Source: Frankia umida
GTDB taxonomy: Bacteria > Actinomycetota > Actinomycetes > Frankiales > Frankiaceae
Direction: 5' to 3'
Length of the DNA stretch: 64,000 bases
NCBI RefSeq assembly: GCF_023242945.1
Contig: NZ_JALKFT010000005.1
Span: 62,001 to 126,000, forward strand
Shown here: positions 53,389 through 62,017 of the stretch, piece after piece
Layout: each line of letters opens with the position of its first letter
Position numbering within the stretch: position 1 is the first letter of the stretch
Made by a program: the position numbers and the translations under genes
The notes under the pieces: generated by a model
What the model saw: the letters and a program-made list of their open reading frames with translations, nothing else
What the model was told of the DNA's origin: nothing
The model's database searches: none

Positions 53389-54192
53389 GTGACGGACGCC
53401 GCGACGGCGCGGATCGTGGCGGGCGAGGACGGGCCGCCCACACGGCGCCAGCTGCGCGCCGAGCTCGGTGTCGTGCTGGGGATGTCCTTCGCGGCGTCGG
53501 CGCTCTACGCGATCATCCGCTATGTCGGTGTGCTGACCCGTCCCGGTCCGGTCCGCTCCCAGGTCGCGCAGCTCAACGGGTCGGCGGCCCCCGGCCGGCC
53601 GTGGCTGGACCTCGCCCTGCAGCTCGCCGGCGTGCTCACCGGCGTCATGCCGGTGCTGCTCGTGCTCTACCTGCTTGTCCGGCACGGCGGCGGGCGGCGG
53701 GCGATCGGGCTGGACGGCGCGAGTCCCGGCCGCGACAGCGCGCTGGGGGCGCTGCTGGCCGCCGGGATCGGCGGGATCGGTCTTGGTTTCTATCTGCTGG
53801 CCTGGCACAGCGGGGCCAACCTCACGGTGGCGCCGTCCGGGCTGCCGGACGTCTGGTGGCGCATCCCCGTCCTGGTGCTCAGCGCCTGGCAGAACGGGAT
53901 CGCCGAAGAGGTGGTCGTCACGGGCTACCTGCTGGTCCGGCTGCGCGAGCTGGACGTCGCACCCCGGTCGGCGCTGGCGGCGAGCGCGGTGCTGCGCGGT
54001 TCGTACCACCTCTACCAGGGGCTCGGTGGATTCTTCGGCAATCTGGCGATGGGTCTGCTGTTCGGACGACTGTTCCAGCGCCGCGGCCGGGTGCTACCGC
54101 TCGTGATCGCCCACTCGCTGATCGACACCGTCGCGTTCGTCGGCTACGTCGTGCTCGTCGGGAAGGTCTCCTGGATCCCCGCGCCGCGTTAA
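53389..54192 (+). CDS. CPBP-family intramembrane metalloprotease
   Basis: 267 aa from GTG 53389. Multi-pass membrane protein with the CPBP motifs EEVVVTGYLLVRL (catalytic Glu pair), GSYHLYQG and VIAHSLID. These proteases process prenylated peptides, bacteriocins or anti-sigma factors in other bacteria; the substrate here is not known. Monocistronic. Confidence 0.88.
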   Translation: MTDAATARIVAGEDGPPTRRQLRAELGVVLGMSFAASALYAIIRYVGVLTRPGPVRSQVAQLNGSAAPGRPWLDLALQLAGVLTGVMPVLLVLYLLVRHGGGRRAIGLDGASPGRDSALGALLAAGIGGIGLGFYLLAWHSGANLTVAPSGLPDVWWRIPVLVLSAWQNGIAEEVVVTGYLLVRLRELDVAPRSALAASAVLRGSYHLYQGLGGFFGNLAMGLLFGRLFQRRGRVLPLVIAHSLIDTVAFVGYVVLVGKVSWIPAPR

Positions 54193-54384
54193 GGTTAACG
54201 GCAGGGAAAGTGGCGTAGTCCATCTCGTGTGTGTCGCTTGCTCTCCAGGTGTCCCACCGTCCTTACGGCGGGTAGTCGCGGGGTGGTCGTCCATCGACCA
54301 GTGGGCCGCTGATCGCAGCGGTGCACGGGCACGGGCACGGGCCAGGTCTGGGCTGCGGCTGGGTGCTGGACGAAAGGGCAGGTC

Positions 54385-55953
54385 ATGGCGGTCACCGTCC
54401 GGGAGATCGAACGTAAGTACGCCGTCACACCGGCGTTTGTGCTGCCGCGTCTCGGCGCGGTCAGCGGCGTGGTCACCGCTCGGACCCGCCGCACCGTCAG
54501 CCTTGAGGCCGTCTACTACGACACCGATGACCTGCGTCTGGCCCGCAACCGGATCACGCTGCGGCGGCGTACCGGCGGAGCCGACGCCGGATGGCACCTG
54601 AAGCTGCCGGTCCGGGTCGGCCAGCGCGACGAGCTGCGGCTGCCGCTCACCGCGAGCGAAGGCAGGATCCAGATCGCCGAGGGCGCCCGGCACACCCCGC
54701 CGGCCGAGTTCGTCGATCTGGTCGCGGTGCACGCGCGCGGGGCACAGCTGCGTCCGGTCGCCCGGCTGCGCACGCTGCGCACCGCCCGCCGGCTGCGCGA
54801 CGCCACCGGCTCGGATCTCGCCGAGGTGGTCGACGACCAGGTCAGCGCGCAGACTCTCGGCGAGTCGACCACGCTGAGCACCTGGCGGGAGATCGAGGTG
54901 GAGCTGGTCGACGGCGGCCCCGAGGTGCTTGACGCCGTCGAGGAACTGCTGTTCGCGGCCGGCGCGGTGACCGCCGCCGACTCGTCGAAACTCGCCCGGC
55001 TGCTCGGCCCGGCCCTGGCCGCCGGCCCCGGGCCGGATCTGCCCACCGCCCCTCGGCGGCTGCGGCGCTCACAGCCCGCCGGTGAGGTCGTCCGGGCCTA
55101 CCTGATCGAACAGGTGCGCGCCCTGCTCGCCGCCGACCCTCGGGTCCGCCTCGACGAACCCGAGGCCGTGCACCGAATGCGGGTCGCCTGCCGCCGAGCC
55201 CGCAGCGCCCTGCGGATCTTCGCCCCGCTGTTCCCGGCCCGGACGGTCGCGCAGCTCGACATCGAGCTGCGTGATCTCGCCGGAGCGCTGTCCGCCGCCC
55301 GTGACGCCGAGGTTCAGCTCGCCTACTTCGACGGACGGGTCGCCGAGCTGCCCGCCGCCCTCGTCGCCGGCGAGGTGCACGAGGTGGTCCGCGCCCACCT
55401 TGACACGGGCCTCGCGGCCGGTCGCGAGCAGGCCCTGGAGATGCTGCGCAGCGAGCGGTACCTCACCCTGATCGACAGCCTGCTCGCCCTGGTCCAGGCG
55501 CCGCTGACCGGCGAGGCCCGCAAGCCGGCCCGTAGCGTGCTGCCCACGCTCGTCCGCCGCGCCGACCAGGCGCTCGCCCGCAAGGTGAGCGCCGCCGCCC
55601 GGCTGCCCGTCGGCCATGAGCGGGACGAGCTGCTGCACACCGCCCGTAAGCAGGCCAAGCGGCTGCGCTACGCCGCCGAGATCGTGAGCCCGCTGTACGG
55701 GACGAAGGCGGCGAAGCTCGCCGATGCGGCGGCACAGGCACAGGAGCTGCTCGGCATCCATCAGGACGCCACGGTCGCCCGTGACCTGCTGCGCGCCTGG
55801 GGCATCGCCGCCCAGGCGCAGAGCAGTCCCACCGCGTTCACCCTCGGTGTGCTCTACGGGCTCGAGGAGTGCCGTGGCCGGCTGGCGGAGCGTGACTTCT
55901 TCGATGCCTGGCCGGCGATCTCCGCCCCCCGCCACCGCGGCTGGCTGTCCTAG
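54385..55953 (+). CDS. CYTH-CHAD domain protein
   Basis: 522 aa. The N-terminal CYTH domain (1-200) opens with REIERKY, the acidic triphosphate-binding ExExK motif, and has VYYDTDDLRLARNRITLRRR and WHLKLP; the C-terminal CHAD domain (about 230-510) has conserved His and basic residues in EAVHRMRVACRRARSALRIF and HTARKQAKRLRYAAE. CHAD domains bind polyphosphate and CYTH domains hydrolyse triphosphates, so a role in polyphosphate handling is likely. A hairpin terminator follows. Confidence 0.93.
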   Translation: MAVTVREIERKYAVTPAFVLPRLGAVSGVVTARTRRTVSLEAVYYDTDDLRLARNRITLRRRTGGADAGWHLKLPVRVGQRDELRLPLTASEGRIQIAEGARHTPPAEFVDLVAVHARGAQLRPVARLRTLRTARRLRDATGSDLAEVVDDQVSAQTLGESTTLSTWREIEVELVDGGPEVLDAVEELLFAAGAVTAADSSKLARLLGPALAAGPGPDLPTAPRRLRRSQPAGEVVRAYLIEQVRALLAADPRVRLDEPEAVHRMRVACRRARSALRIFAPLFPARTVAQLDIELRDLAGALSAARDAEVQLAYFDGRVAELPAALVAGEVHEVVRAHLDTGLAAGREQALEMLRSERYLTLIDSLLALVQAPLTGEARKPARSVLPTLVRRADQALARKVSAAARLPVGHERDELLHTARKQAKRLRYAAEIVSPLYGTKAAKLADAAAQAQELLGIHQDATVARDLLRAWGIAAQAQSSPTAFTLGVLYGLEECRGRLAERDFFDAWPAISAPRHRGWLS

Positions 55954-56007
55954 CCCCTACAGCCGGCCCAGCCCCTACGGCCGGCCCAGCCTCCACGGCT
56001 GGTCCAG

Positions 56008-56035
56008 CCTCGTGGGGGGGTGGACCCCCACGAGG
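56008..56035 (+). terminator. Hairpin after CYTH-CHAD gene
   Basis: CCTCGTGGGGG (56008-56018) and CCCCCACGAGG (56025-56035) pair perfectly across a 6-nt loop, 55 bp after the stop. Confidence 0.8.
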
Positions 56036-56314
56036 GTGTGGTCCCGACCGTGGTCGACCGGAAACCTCCGCGGAGATCACCGCTTCGGGTGCCACGTCCG
56101 GGCCATCGGCGCTCCAGCGCCGGCCGTGAACGGGTGAACCCCGGAAATGCCCTGGCAGCCCGCAGGATTGACCGATGACGTTGCCTGACCCGGCCGTGTG
56201 CCGACCGGCGGCGTTGTTCTGTTACCGGGGCATGAAGTGGACTTCCTTGCTCAGAGGACTCCCGCGAAGCCCTCCATCCGTGTAGCGTCGTCCTTGGCCG
56301 GAGTTCGCCAGTTC

Positions 56315-56372
56315 GCGTCTCATCCGAGACGCAGCGGAACAACGCCAGGAACTCTAGTGGCTTCCTGGCGTT
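56315..56372 (+). promoter_or_regulatory. Two tandem stem-loops in the cold-shock gene leader
   Basis: GCGTCTC-ATCC-GAGACGC (56315-56332) and AACGCCAGGAA-N10-TTCCTGGCGTT (56341-56372) are both perfect, spaced 8 nt apart, and end 55 bp before the cold-shock GTG. They lie in the 390-bp space with no other gene, so they are probably part of the mRNA leader; alternatively the second may be an upstream terminator. Confidence 0.55.
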
Positions 56373-56427
56373 CGGTCCGGGGCTCGCGTGGTGCGGGTCC
56401 TGACTGCACCAGCAGGGAGAACGGCAC

Positions 56428-56631
56428 GTGGCTCAGGGCACGGTGAAGTGGTTCAACTCGGAGAAGGGCTTCGGCTTCATCTCCGTGGACGGCGGCGGCT
56501 CCGACGTCTTCGTTCACTACAGCGCGATTGACATGGACGGCTACAAGGCACTTGAGGAGGGCCAGCGGGTCGAGTTCCAGGTGACCCAGGGTCAGAAGGG
56601 TCCGCAGGCCGACGCCGTCCGCGTCGTCTGA
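56428..56631 (+). CDS. Cold-shock protein (CspA family)
   Basis: 67 aa from GTG 56428 (AGGGAGAA upstream). The single-stranded nucleic-acid binding motifs RNP1 (KGFGFISV) and RNP2 (DVFVHYSAI) are intact; length is standard. It acts as an RNA chaperone. Long leader with stem-loops fits post-transcriptional control by temperature. Confidence 0.97.
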   Translation: MAQGTVKWFNSEKGFGFISVDGGGSDVFVHYSAIDMDGYKALEEGQRVEFQVTQGQKGPQADAVRVV

Positions 56632-56652
56632 GCCACGAGAGACTTCATGGTC

Positions 56653-56685
56653 AGCCCGCCCAACGGGTTCCCCGCTGGGCGGGCT
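56653..56685 (+). terminator. Terminator after cold-shock gene
   Basis: AGCCCGCCCA (56653-56662) pairs with TGGGCGGGCT (56676-56685), followed by T; 13-nt loop; 21 bp past the stop. Confidence 0.85.
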
Positions 56686-57116
56686 TACTGTGTGTCCGGA
56701 CTCTTCGCCACCCGTCCGATGGGCCTTCTCGCGGGTTCCGGGGCGCGGTGGATATTCCGGTTGACGGCGCGGGCGACCCCGGCCTGCCGGCTCGCCCCGC
56801 CCGTCCGCCGACAGTGTTGCCGAGCACCACCCGGCGGCACTGTCGGACAGTTCCGGAGAAGGCGGTATCCCACTGCTCGCGGTAGCAAAGGTGACGGGCC
56901 GCAGTCGGGTTGATGCGCTGTATCTCCGGTAATCCACGGCTACCTTGGTCGTATCGGGGACCCGGTCTTTTCATGCCAGCTTCGCATCGGCTTAAAGGTT
57001 CATAAGAAACAGTCGAAAAGCCATTGGTGTGCGTTGTCGAGATGCCTGGCCGGCGCTCTGCTGAGGCCGACCAGGCCATGCGTCGATCGAACGCGTCCCG
57101 GTTCGCCGACGCTGTG
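56686..57116. other. 430-bp gap between convergent csp and asd
   Basis: No gene can be supported on either strand. It is somewhat AT-richer from 56930 to 57030. I see no repeat or RNA gene in it. Confidence 0.35.
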
Positions 57117-58214
57117 TCAGCCGGCCAGCGGTGCGGTCGTATCGTTCGCGCCCACCAGCAACTCGGCGATCTGCAGCGTGTTCAGCGCCGCGCCTTTGCG
57201 CAGGTTGTCACCGCACAGGAACAGGGCGATCTCGTGCGGATCGTCCGGTGACTGGCGGATGCGCCCGACCCAGGTGGGATCGGTACCGACCACATCGGAG
57301 GGCGTCGGGTACTCGCCCGCGGATGGATTGTCGACGACCTCGACGCCGGGCGCGGTGAGCAGCACCTCGCGTGCCTCACCGGCCGTCACCGGCCGACCGA
57401 AACGGGCGTGCACCGCGACCGCGTGTGTGGTGATCACCGGCACGCGCACGCAGGTCGCCGAGACCCGCAGCCCCGGCAGGCCGAGGATCTTGCGGGACTC
57501 GTTGCGGACCTTCAGTTCCTCCGACGACCAGCCGCCGTCCTTGAGGGAACCGGCCCACGGCACGACGTTGAGGGCCAACGGTGCGGGGAACGGGCCCAGC
57601 CCGTCCGCACCGAGGGCCTTGCGCACGTCGCCCGCGGTCTGCCCGAGCTCTCGGGTGCCCCCGACGGTGGCCAACTGGTCGTAGAGCGCGTCGATGCCGG
57701 CCTGCCCGGCGCCGCTGGCCGCCTGGTAGGACGCGGCGAACATCGACTCGAGGCCGAACGCGCGGTGCAGCGCCCCGAGCGCGACGATCATCGACAGGGT
57801 GGTGCAGTTCGGGTTGGCGATGATGCCCCGCGGCCGTGCGGCCAGCTGATCGGCGTTGACCTCGGGCACGATCAGCGGAACGTCGTCGTCCATCCGGAAG
57901 GCGCCGGAGTTGTCCACGGCGACCGCTCCGCGCGCCGCCGCGATCGGCGCCCACTCGGCGGACACCTCGTCGGGCACGTCGAACACGGCGACGTCCACCC
58001 CGTCGAAGACCTCGGGCGCCAGCAGGCGCACGACGACGTCCTCGCCGCGGACCCGTACCGTCCGCCCGGCGGAACGGGCCGAGGCGACCGGTCGGATCTC
58101 GCCCCAGACCTCCGGTCGTTCGGCGAGCAGCGACAGCATCACGGTGCCGACCGCGCCGGTCGCACCGACCACCGCAAGCGTCGGCCGTCGGCCCGGCGCT
58201 CCGTTGCCGCTCAT
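57117..58214 (-). CDS. asd: Aspartate-semialdehyde dehydrogenase
   Basis: 365 aa from ATG 58214 (GGAGGAA upstream). It reduces aspartyl phosphate to aspartate semialdehyde for lysine, threonine, methionine and diaminopimelate. NADP motif VVGATGAVGTVML, DNSGAFR, catalytic Cys in NPNCTT, SYQAASGAG and the C-terminal CGDNLRKGAALN are conserved. It follows lysC on the same strand, separated by a tandem repeat. Confidence 0.97.
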   Translation of the reverse strand: MSGNGAPGRRPTLAVVGATGAVGTVMLSLLAERPEVWGEIRPVASARSAGRTVRVRGEDVVVRLLAPEVFDGVDVAVFDVPDEVSAEWAPIAAARGAVAVDNSGAFRMDDDVPLIVPEVNADQLAARPRGIIANPNCTTLSMIVALGALHRAFGLESMFAASYQAASGAGQAGIDALYDQLATVGGTRELGQTAGDVRKALGADGLGPFPAPLALNVVPWAGSLKDGGWSSEELKVRNESRKILGLPGLRVSATCVRVPVITTHAVAVHARFGRPVTAGEAREVLLTAPGVEVVDNPSAGEYPTPSDVVGTDPTWVGRIRQSPDDPHEIALFLCGDNLRKGAALNTLQIAELLVGANDTTAPLAG

Positions 58215-58272
58215 CGTCCAGTTCCTCCGGTCGCTCGAGACTGCGCAGCAGCGCGCTGCGGCTGCCTGACTG

Positions 58273-58353
58273 GGTGGGTCAGTACGGCGGGGTGGGTCAG
58301 TACGGCGGGGTGGGTCAGTACGGCGGGGTGGGTCAGTACGGCTGGGTGGGTCA
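58273..58353. repeat. 18-bp tandem repeat (4.5 copies) between lysC and asd
   Basis: GGTGGGTCAGTACGGCGG occurs three times exactly (58273-58326), once with one change (58327-58344), and then as a partial copy whose TCA forms the lysC stop codon (TGA, 58351-58353). Being in triplets, copy-number change would keep frame on either strand. It lies in the lysC-asd transcript. Confidence 0.9.
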
Positions 58354-58872
58354 TCGGCCGGAGCCGGCGTAGACCACGGCGCCGCCGTCGGGGTCACCGA
58401 GCTCGAAGGCGGCGTGGACGGCCCGCACCGCGGCCGGCAGGTCGTTGTCGCGGACCACCACCGAGATCCGGATCTCCGAGGTCGAGATGATCTCGACATT
58501 GATGCCGGCGTCGGCCAGGGAGCCGAAGAACCGGGCCGACACACCCGGATGCGACTTCATCCCGGCACCGATCAGCGAGAGCTTGCCGATGTGGTCGTCG
58601 TAGAGGGTCCGCTCGAAGCCGATCTCGCTCTGCACCTTCGCCAGCGCCGTCAGCGCGGTCCGCCCGTCCGTCTTGGGCAGGGTGAAGGAGATGTCGGTGC
58701 GTCCCGATCCGGCGACCGAACCCACCTGGACGATCATGTCCAGGTTGACGTCGGCGTTGGCGACGGCCCGGAACACCGCCGCGGCCACCCCGGGCTTGTC
58801 CGGACAGCCGACGACCGTCACCTTCGCCTCGGCGAGGTCGTGCGCGACGCCGCGGATGATGGCCTGTTCCAC
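58351..58872 (-). CDS. Aspartate kinase beta subunit from internal start
   Basis: 173 aa from GTG 58872 inside lysC, preceded by GGAGG at 8-nt spacing. The product starts VEQAIIRGVAHDLAEAKVTVVG, the same place where the separately translated beta subunits of Corynebacterium and Streptomyces aspartate kinases begin; it comprises the ACT domains. Alpha2-beta2 assembly would give feedback control. The site is seen in sequence; translation is inferred. Confidence 0.7.
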   Translation of the reverse strand: MEQAIIRGVAHDLAEAKVTVVGCPDKPGVAAAVFRAVANADVNLDMIVQVGSVAGSGRTDISFTLPKTDGRTALTALAKVQSEIGFERTLYDDHIGKLSLIGAGMKSHPGVSARFFGSLADAGINVEIISTSEIRISVVVRDNDLPAAVRAVHAAFELGDPDGGAVVYAGSGR

Positions 58873-59619
58873 GAGCTGTGCCTCCGGAATCTCGGTGACC
58901 CACGTGCCCGGCTTCGAGGAGAAGGACGAGCGGACGTGCACGGGGACGTTGTAACGGCGGGCGTACTCGACACACCGCAACATCAGGATCTTCGCCCCGC
59001 AGGCCGCCATCTCCAGCATCTCCTCGTAGGAGATCCGGTCGATGCGACGGGCATCCGGGACGATGCGCGGGTCGGCGCTGAACACGCCGTCCACGTCGGT
59101 GTAGATCTCGCAGGCATCCGCGGACAGCGCGGCAGCCAGAGCCACCGCGGTCGTGTCGGAACCGCCGCGGCCCAGGGTGGTGATGTCCTTGGTGTCCTGG
59201 CTGACGCCCTGGAACCCGGCGACGATCGCGATCGCCCCCTCATCCAGCGCGGCGCGGATACGCCCGGGAGTGACGTCGATGATCCGGGCCCGACCATGGG
59301 ACGAGTCGGTGATCACCCCGGCCTGGGAACCGGTGAAGGAACGGGCCTCCGCGCCCAGGGTGGTGATCGCCATCGCCAGCAGCGCCATCGAGATCCGCTC
59401 ACCCGCGGTGAGCAGCATGTCGAGCTCGCGTGCCGGCGGCAGCGGGGACACCTGCTCGGCGAGATCGAGCAGCTCGTCGGTGGTGTCACCCATCGCGCTG
59501 ACCACGACCACCACGTCGTTGCCGGCCCGGCGGGACTCCACCACCCGCTCCGCCACCCGTTTGATGCGGTCCGCGTCGGCAACGGAGGACCCACCGAACT
59601 TCGCGACCAGGAGCGCCAT
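58351..59619 (-). CDS. lysC: Aspartate kinase
   Basis: 422 aa from ATG 59619. It phosphorylates aspartate, the first step to lysine, threonine and methionine. Kinase part: VAKFGGSSVADADRIKRVA, TLGRGGSDTTAVALA, YTDVDGVFSADPR; two ACT domains (about 265-420) sense lysine/threonine, with VGSVAGSGRTDISFTLP and the SHPGVSARFFGSLADAGINVEIISTSEIRIS segment. An internal start gives a beta subunit. The frame extends upstream to 59880 but nothing there is conserved. Confidence 0.97.
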   Translation of the reverse strand: MALLVAKFGGSSVADADRIKRVAERVVESRRAGNDVVVVVSAMGDTTDELLDLAEQVSPLPPARELDMLLTAGERISMALLAMAITTLGAEARSFTGSQAGVITDSSHGRARIIDVTPGRIRAALDEGAIAIVAGFQGVSQDTKDITTLGRGGSDTTAVALAAALSADACEIYTDVDGVFSADPRIVPDARRIDRISYEEMLEMAACGAKILMLRCVEYARRYNVPVHVRSSFSSKPGTWVTEIPEAQLVEQAIIRGVAHDLAEAKVTVVGCPDKPGVAAAVFRAVANADVNLDMIVQVGSVAGSGRTDISFTLPKTDGRTALTALAKVQSEIGFERTLYDDHIGKLSLIGAGMKSHPGVSARFFGSLADAGINVEIISTSEIRISVVVRDNDLPAAVRAVHAAFELGDPDGGAVVYAGSGR

Positions 59620-59916
59620 GGCAGTCAGGTTACCGAGCACAGCGGCCCGTCCGGGCTGCTCGCGAGCGAAACCACGCCACCCGTGGGCGCCTCGACGGCC
59701 CGGCTGGCCCCCTGCACCGACCCTGGACGTGGTCCGTGTCGTCCGGGCGACGGCAGACTGGGCGGATGCGGCAGGTTGTGCCAGGGTGACGGAGACGGCC
59801 GCGACAGCCACAACAACCGTGCCGGCACGCCGACCGTGCCGCGCACGGGTGCGCCCCGCGCGGCCCCGCGAACTGGCCACGACGCCGTGCGCCAGCCCCA
59901 GGAAGGACCAACCGCA

Positions 59917-60501
59917 ATGGCAGTCAGCCTCGCCAAGGGTGGCAACGTCAGCCTCACGAAGCAGGCGGCGCAGGCCGGCAACACCCAGCTCACCTCCCTC
60001 AACGTGGGCCTGGGTTGGGATGCGCGCACCACCACCGGCACGGACTTCGACCTGGACGCCTCGGCGATCGGCCTCAAGCCTGACGGCAAGGCACTCAGCG
60101 ACGCCTACTTCATCTTCTACAACAACCTCGCGACGCCGGACGGTGCGATCACGCTGACCGGCGACAACACGACCGGTGAGGGTGAGGGCGACGACGAGTC
60201 ACTGATCATCAACCTGCCGGCGGTCCCGGCCGACATCGACCGGATCGTCGTGCCGGTGTCCATCTACGACGCGGCGAACCGATCGCAGAACTTCGGCCAG
60301 GTACGGAACGCCTACATCCGCGTCGTCGACCAGACCGGCAACGAGCTGGTCCGCTACGACCTGTCCGAGGACTACTCCACCGAGACCGTGGTGATCTTCG
60401 GAGAGGTGTACCGCAGCGGCGCCGAGTGGAAGTTCCGTGCCGTCGGTCAGGGCCACAACGACCTCGGTGGCCTGGCCCGCGACCACGGCGTCAGCGTCTG
60501 A
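59917..60501 (+). CDS. TerD-family stress/tellurium resistance protein
   Basis: 194 aa with GGAAGGA 9 nt upstream. VSLAKGGNVSLTK, LNVGLGWDAR, DFDLDASAIGL (acidic Ca2+-binding site), GDNTTGEGEGDDE and VPVSIYDAANR follow the TerD pattern exactly. TerD proteins bind calcium and take part in stress responses. It stands alone here, divergent from lysC. Confidence 0.93.
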   Translation: MAVSLAKGGNVSLTKQAAQAGNTQLTSLNVGLGWDARTTTGTDFDLDASAIGLKPDGKALSDAYFIFYNNLATPDGAITLTGDNTTGEGEGDDESLIINLPAVPADIDRIVVPVSIYDAANRSQNFGQVRNAYIRVVDQTGNELVRYDLSEDYSTETVVIFGEVYRSGAEWKFRAVGQGHNDLGGLARDHGVSV

Positions 60502-60676
60502 TCCACCGCCAGGCCACCGGCCGGCCGGGCCGCACGGTCCGAGCCGGCTGGCTGGCTGTGGTCTCCATCCGCGTCCGTCCAGCTGTGTGCCGGGCTGTCC
60601 GTGTGCCGGGCTGTCCCGTGCGTCGGGCTATCTGTGCGTCGGGCTGTCTGTGCGTCGGGCCGTCCCGTGCGTCGGG

Positions 60677-61129
60677 TCAGGTGGTGCGGGCGGCGAGGCG
60701 GCGTAGGAGCAGCGTGCCGGCGGCGGTGAGGGTCACCGCGGTGGCCACCTCGCGGGGGAGCCGGTTGCGCGCCTCGTTCTGAATACGCTCATGGAAGCGG
60801 TCGAAGCGGCTCGGCCAGGGGCTGATGCCGACGAAGTACCGTCCGACCTTGTCGGTGTCGGGCAGGCAGGCGCCGGTCATCCCGGCAAGTACCGCCAGGC
60901 GACGCCCGGGCGGAGCCGCCGCTGTCAGCAACGCCATCGCCGCGAGCCCAGCCACCCCGTCACGCCGGGCGATCGGTATCCACTCCGACTCGGTGTTCGG
61001 TCCGGTGCCCCAGTGCGGCATCGCGTCCATCGCCAGATGCGACGCGAATCCCGCCGCCACCGCCACCACCGGGTTGCGAACCGCCATCCCCACGAACGCG
61101 CCCGCGGGGACGTGCGAACTGATGATCAT
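60677..61129 (-). CDS. Small membrane protein, possible DUF457/YdjM-like hydrolase
   Basis: 150 aa with three hydrophobic segments. HLAMDAMPHW and GACLPDTDKVG are conserved His/Asp motifs resembling YdjM/DUF457 metal-dependent membrane hydrolases. The 5' flank of the neighbouring TerD end (60580-60670) is a run of degenerate GTGCGTCGGGCTGTC repeats. Function unknown. Confidence 0.6.
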   Translation of the reverse strand: MIISSHVPAGAFVGMAVRNPVVAVAAGFASHLAMDAMPHWGTGPNTESEWIPIARRDGVAGLAAMALLTAAAPPGRRLAVLAGMTGACLPDTDKVGRYFVGISPWPSRFDRFHERIQNEARNRLPREVATAVTLTAAGTLLLRRLAARTT

Positions 61130-62017
61130 CTAGGGGCCTCTCTGGGACGATGCGGATGGGCTGGAGCTGTGGCCACCGCCTGACGCGTGCCACTCGACTC
61201 GCGTCCTGGTGCACTCGTGCTCCGTCAGCCTCCCACTCCCGCTTCGGGCCGCCCAACCCGCACCATCACTTCCCGCAACCAGACGAGCGCGCCAATCGGC
61301 CCGCCCGCGCCCCGCCCACGCTGGGGTTTCGTTTCCTCGTCCAGCCTCGGTGGGATTCGACCACCGTCTTCCGTTCGTCCGATATGTTCAGAAATAGGCG
61401 CATGTTGGGGTGCGGTGGTGGACGCCAAGCGCCTTGGCGCTCCCGTGATCGCGGCCTGGTTGCGGCCGAATCGCGGCCGAATCGCGGCCGAATCGCGGCC
61501 GAATCGCGGCCATGATCGCGGTATGCCGAGGGTTGTTCGGGGATTTCGGCTTCGCGATTGTGAACAGTCCTCGGCATGTGGCCGAACAGTCCTCGGCATC
61601 GTGGCTCGACGCGCCGAACGGGCGTCGGTGGCCGGGCGTACCAGCGGTCAGCGGTTGAGCCGATGGGACCCGAGCGGGTTACTGGTGGGTTTTGCCGCCG
61701 CGGGTCGAGGGGATGGTGAAATGCACCACTTTCAGCCGGTGTCGGGCGTGTGTCCGTGGCTGAGGGGTGGCCTGGCGGGCCGTCCAGCTGCACGTTTGGC
61801 GTGCGGGCGGGCGCATGTCCGAAGGGGCGGTATGACGCCTGACCATCGGCCCGGGCTGATGCCCGTGCAGATGCCTGGGCGAGCGCGCATCATTATGGGT
61901 CTGGACGCGGGGCGTAGCTGGCCTGTGCGGAGGGCGGAGTCTGGTCGCTGTCCGCAGCGCAGTGGCGCGCCGCTGATCGAGCCTCGAGGTGGCGGGTAGT
62001 CGAAGTTACGGAGGGTG
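61130..62017. other. 890-bp region with a tandem repeat, no supportable gene
   Basis: GAATCGCGGCC repeats four times exactly (61468-61511) flanked by partial copies. GAACAGTCCTCGGCAT occurs twice (61562 and 61587), possibly part of another repeat. Long open frames on both strands have no conserved features and are not accepted. The region is divergent (60677 minus, 62018 plus) and must hold both promoters. Confidence 0.45.
61468..61511. repeat. 11-bp tandem repeat, four copies
   Basis: Four exact GAATCGCGGCC units in a non-coding divergent region; each contains the self-complementary CGGCCG at junctions, so the tract could form secondary structure. Confidence 0.85.

Noticed and set aside
58273..58353. 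Possible CRISPR array at the 18-bp repeats
   Set aside because: Units are directly adjacent with no spacers; a simple tandem repeat.
59620..59880. N-terminal extension of LysC containing a signal-peptide-like stretch (AGTVVVAVAAVSVTLAQPAASA)
   Set aside because: Aspartate kinase is cytoplasmic and MALLVAKFGGSS is the family start; the stretch is a chance reading of the intergenic region.
61346..61362. GTGGGATTCGACCACC resembling a tRNA T-arm
   Set aside because: No matching acceptor, D or anticodon arms on either side within tRNA distance; the loop is a base or more short.
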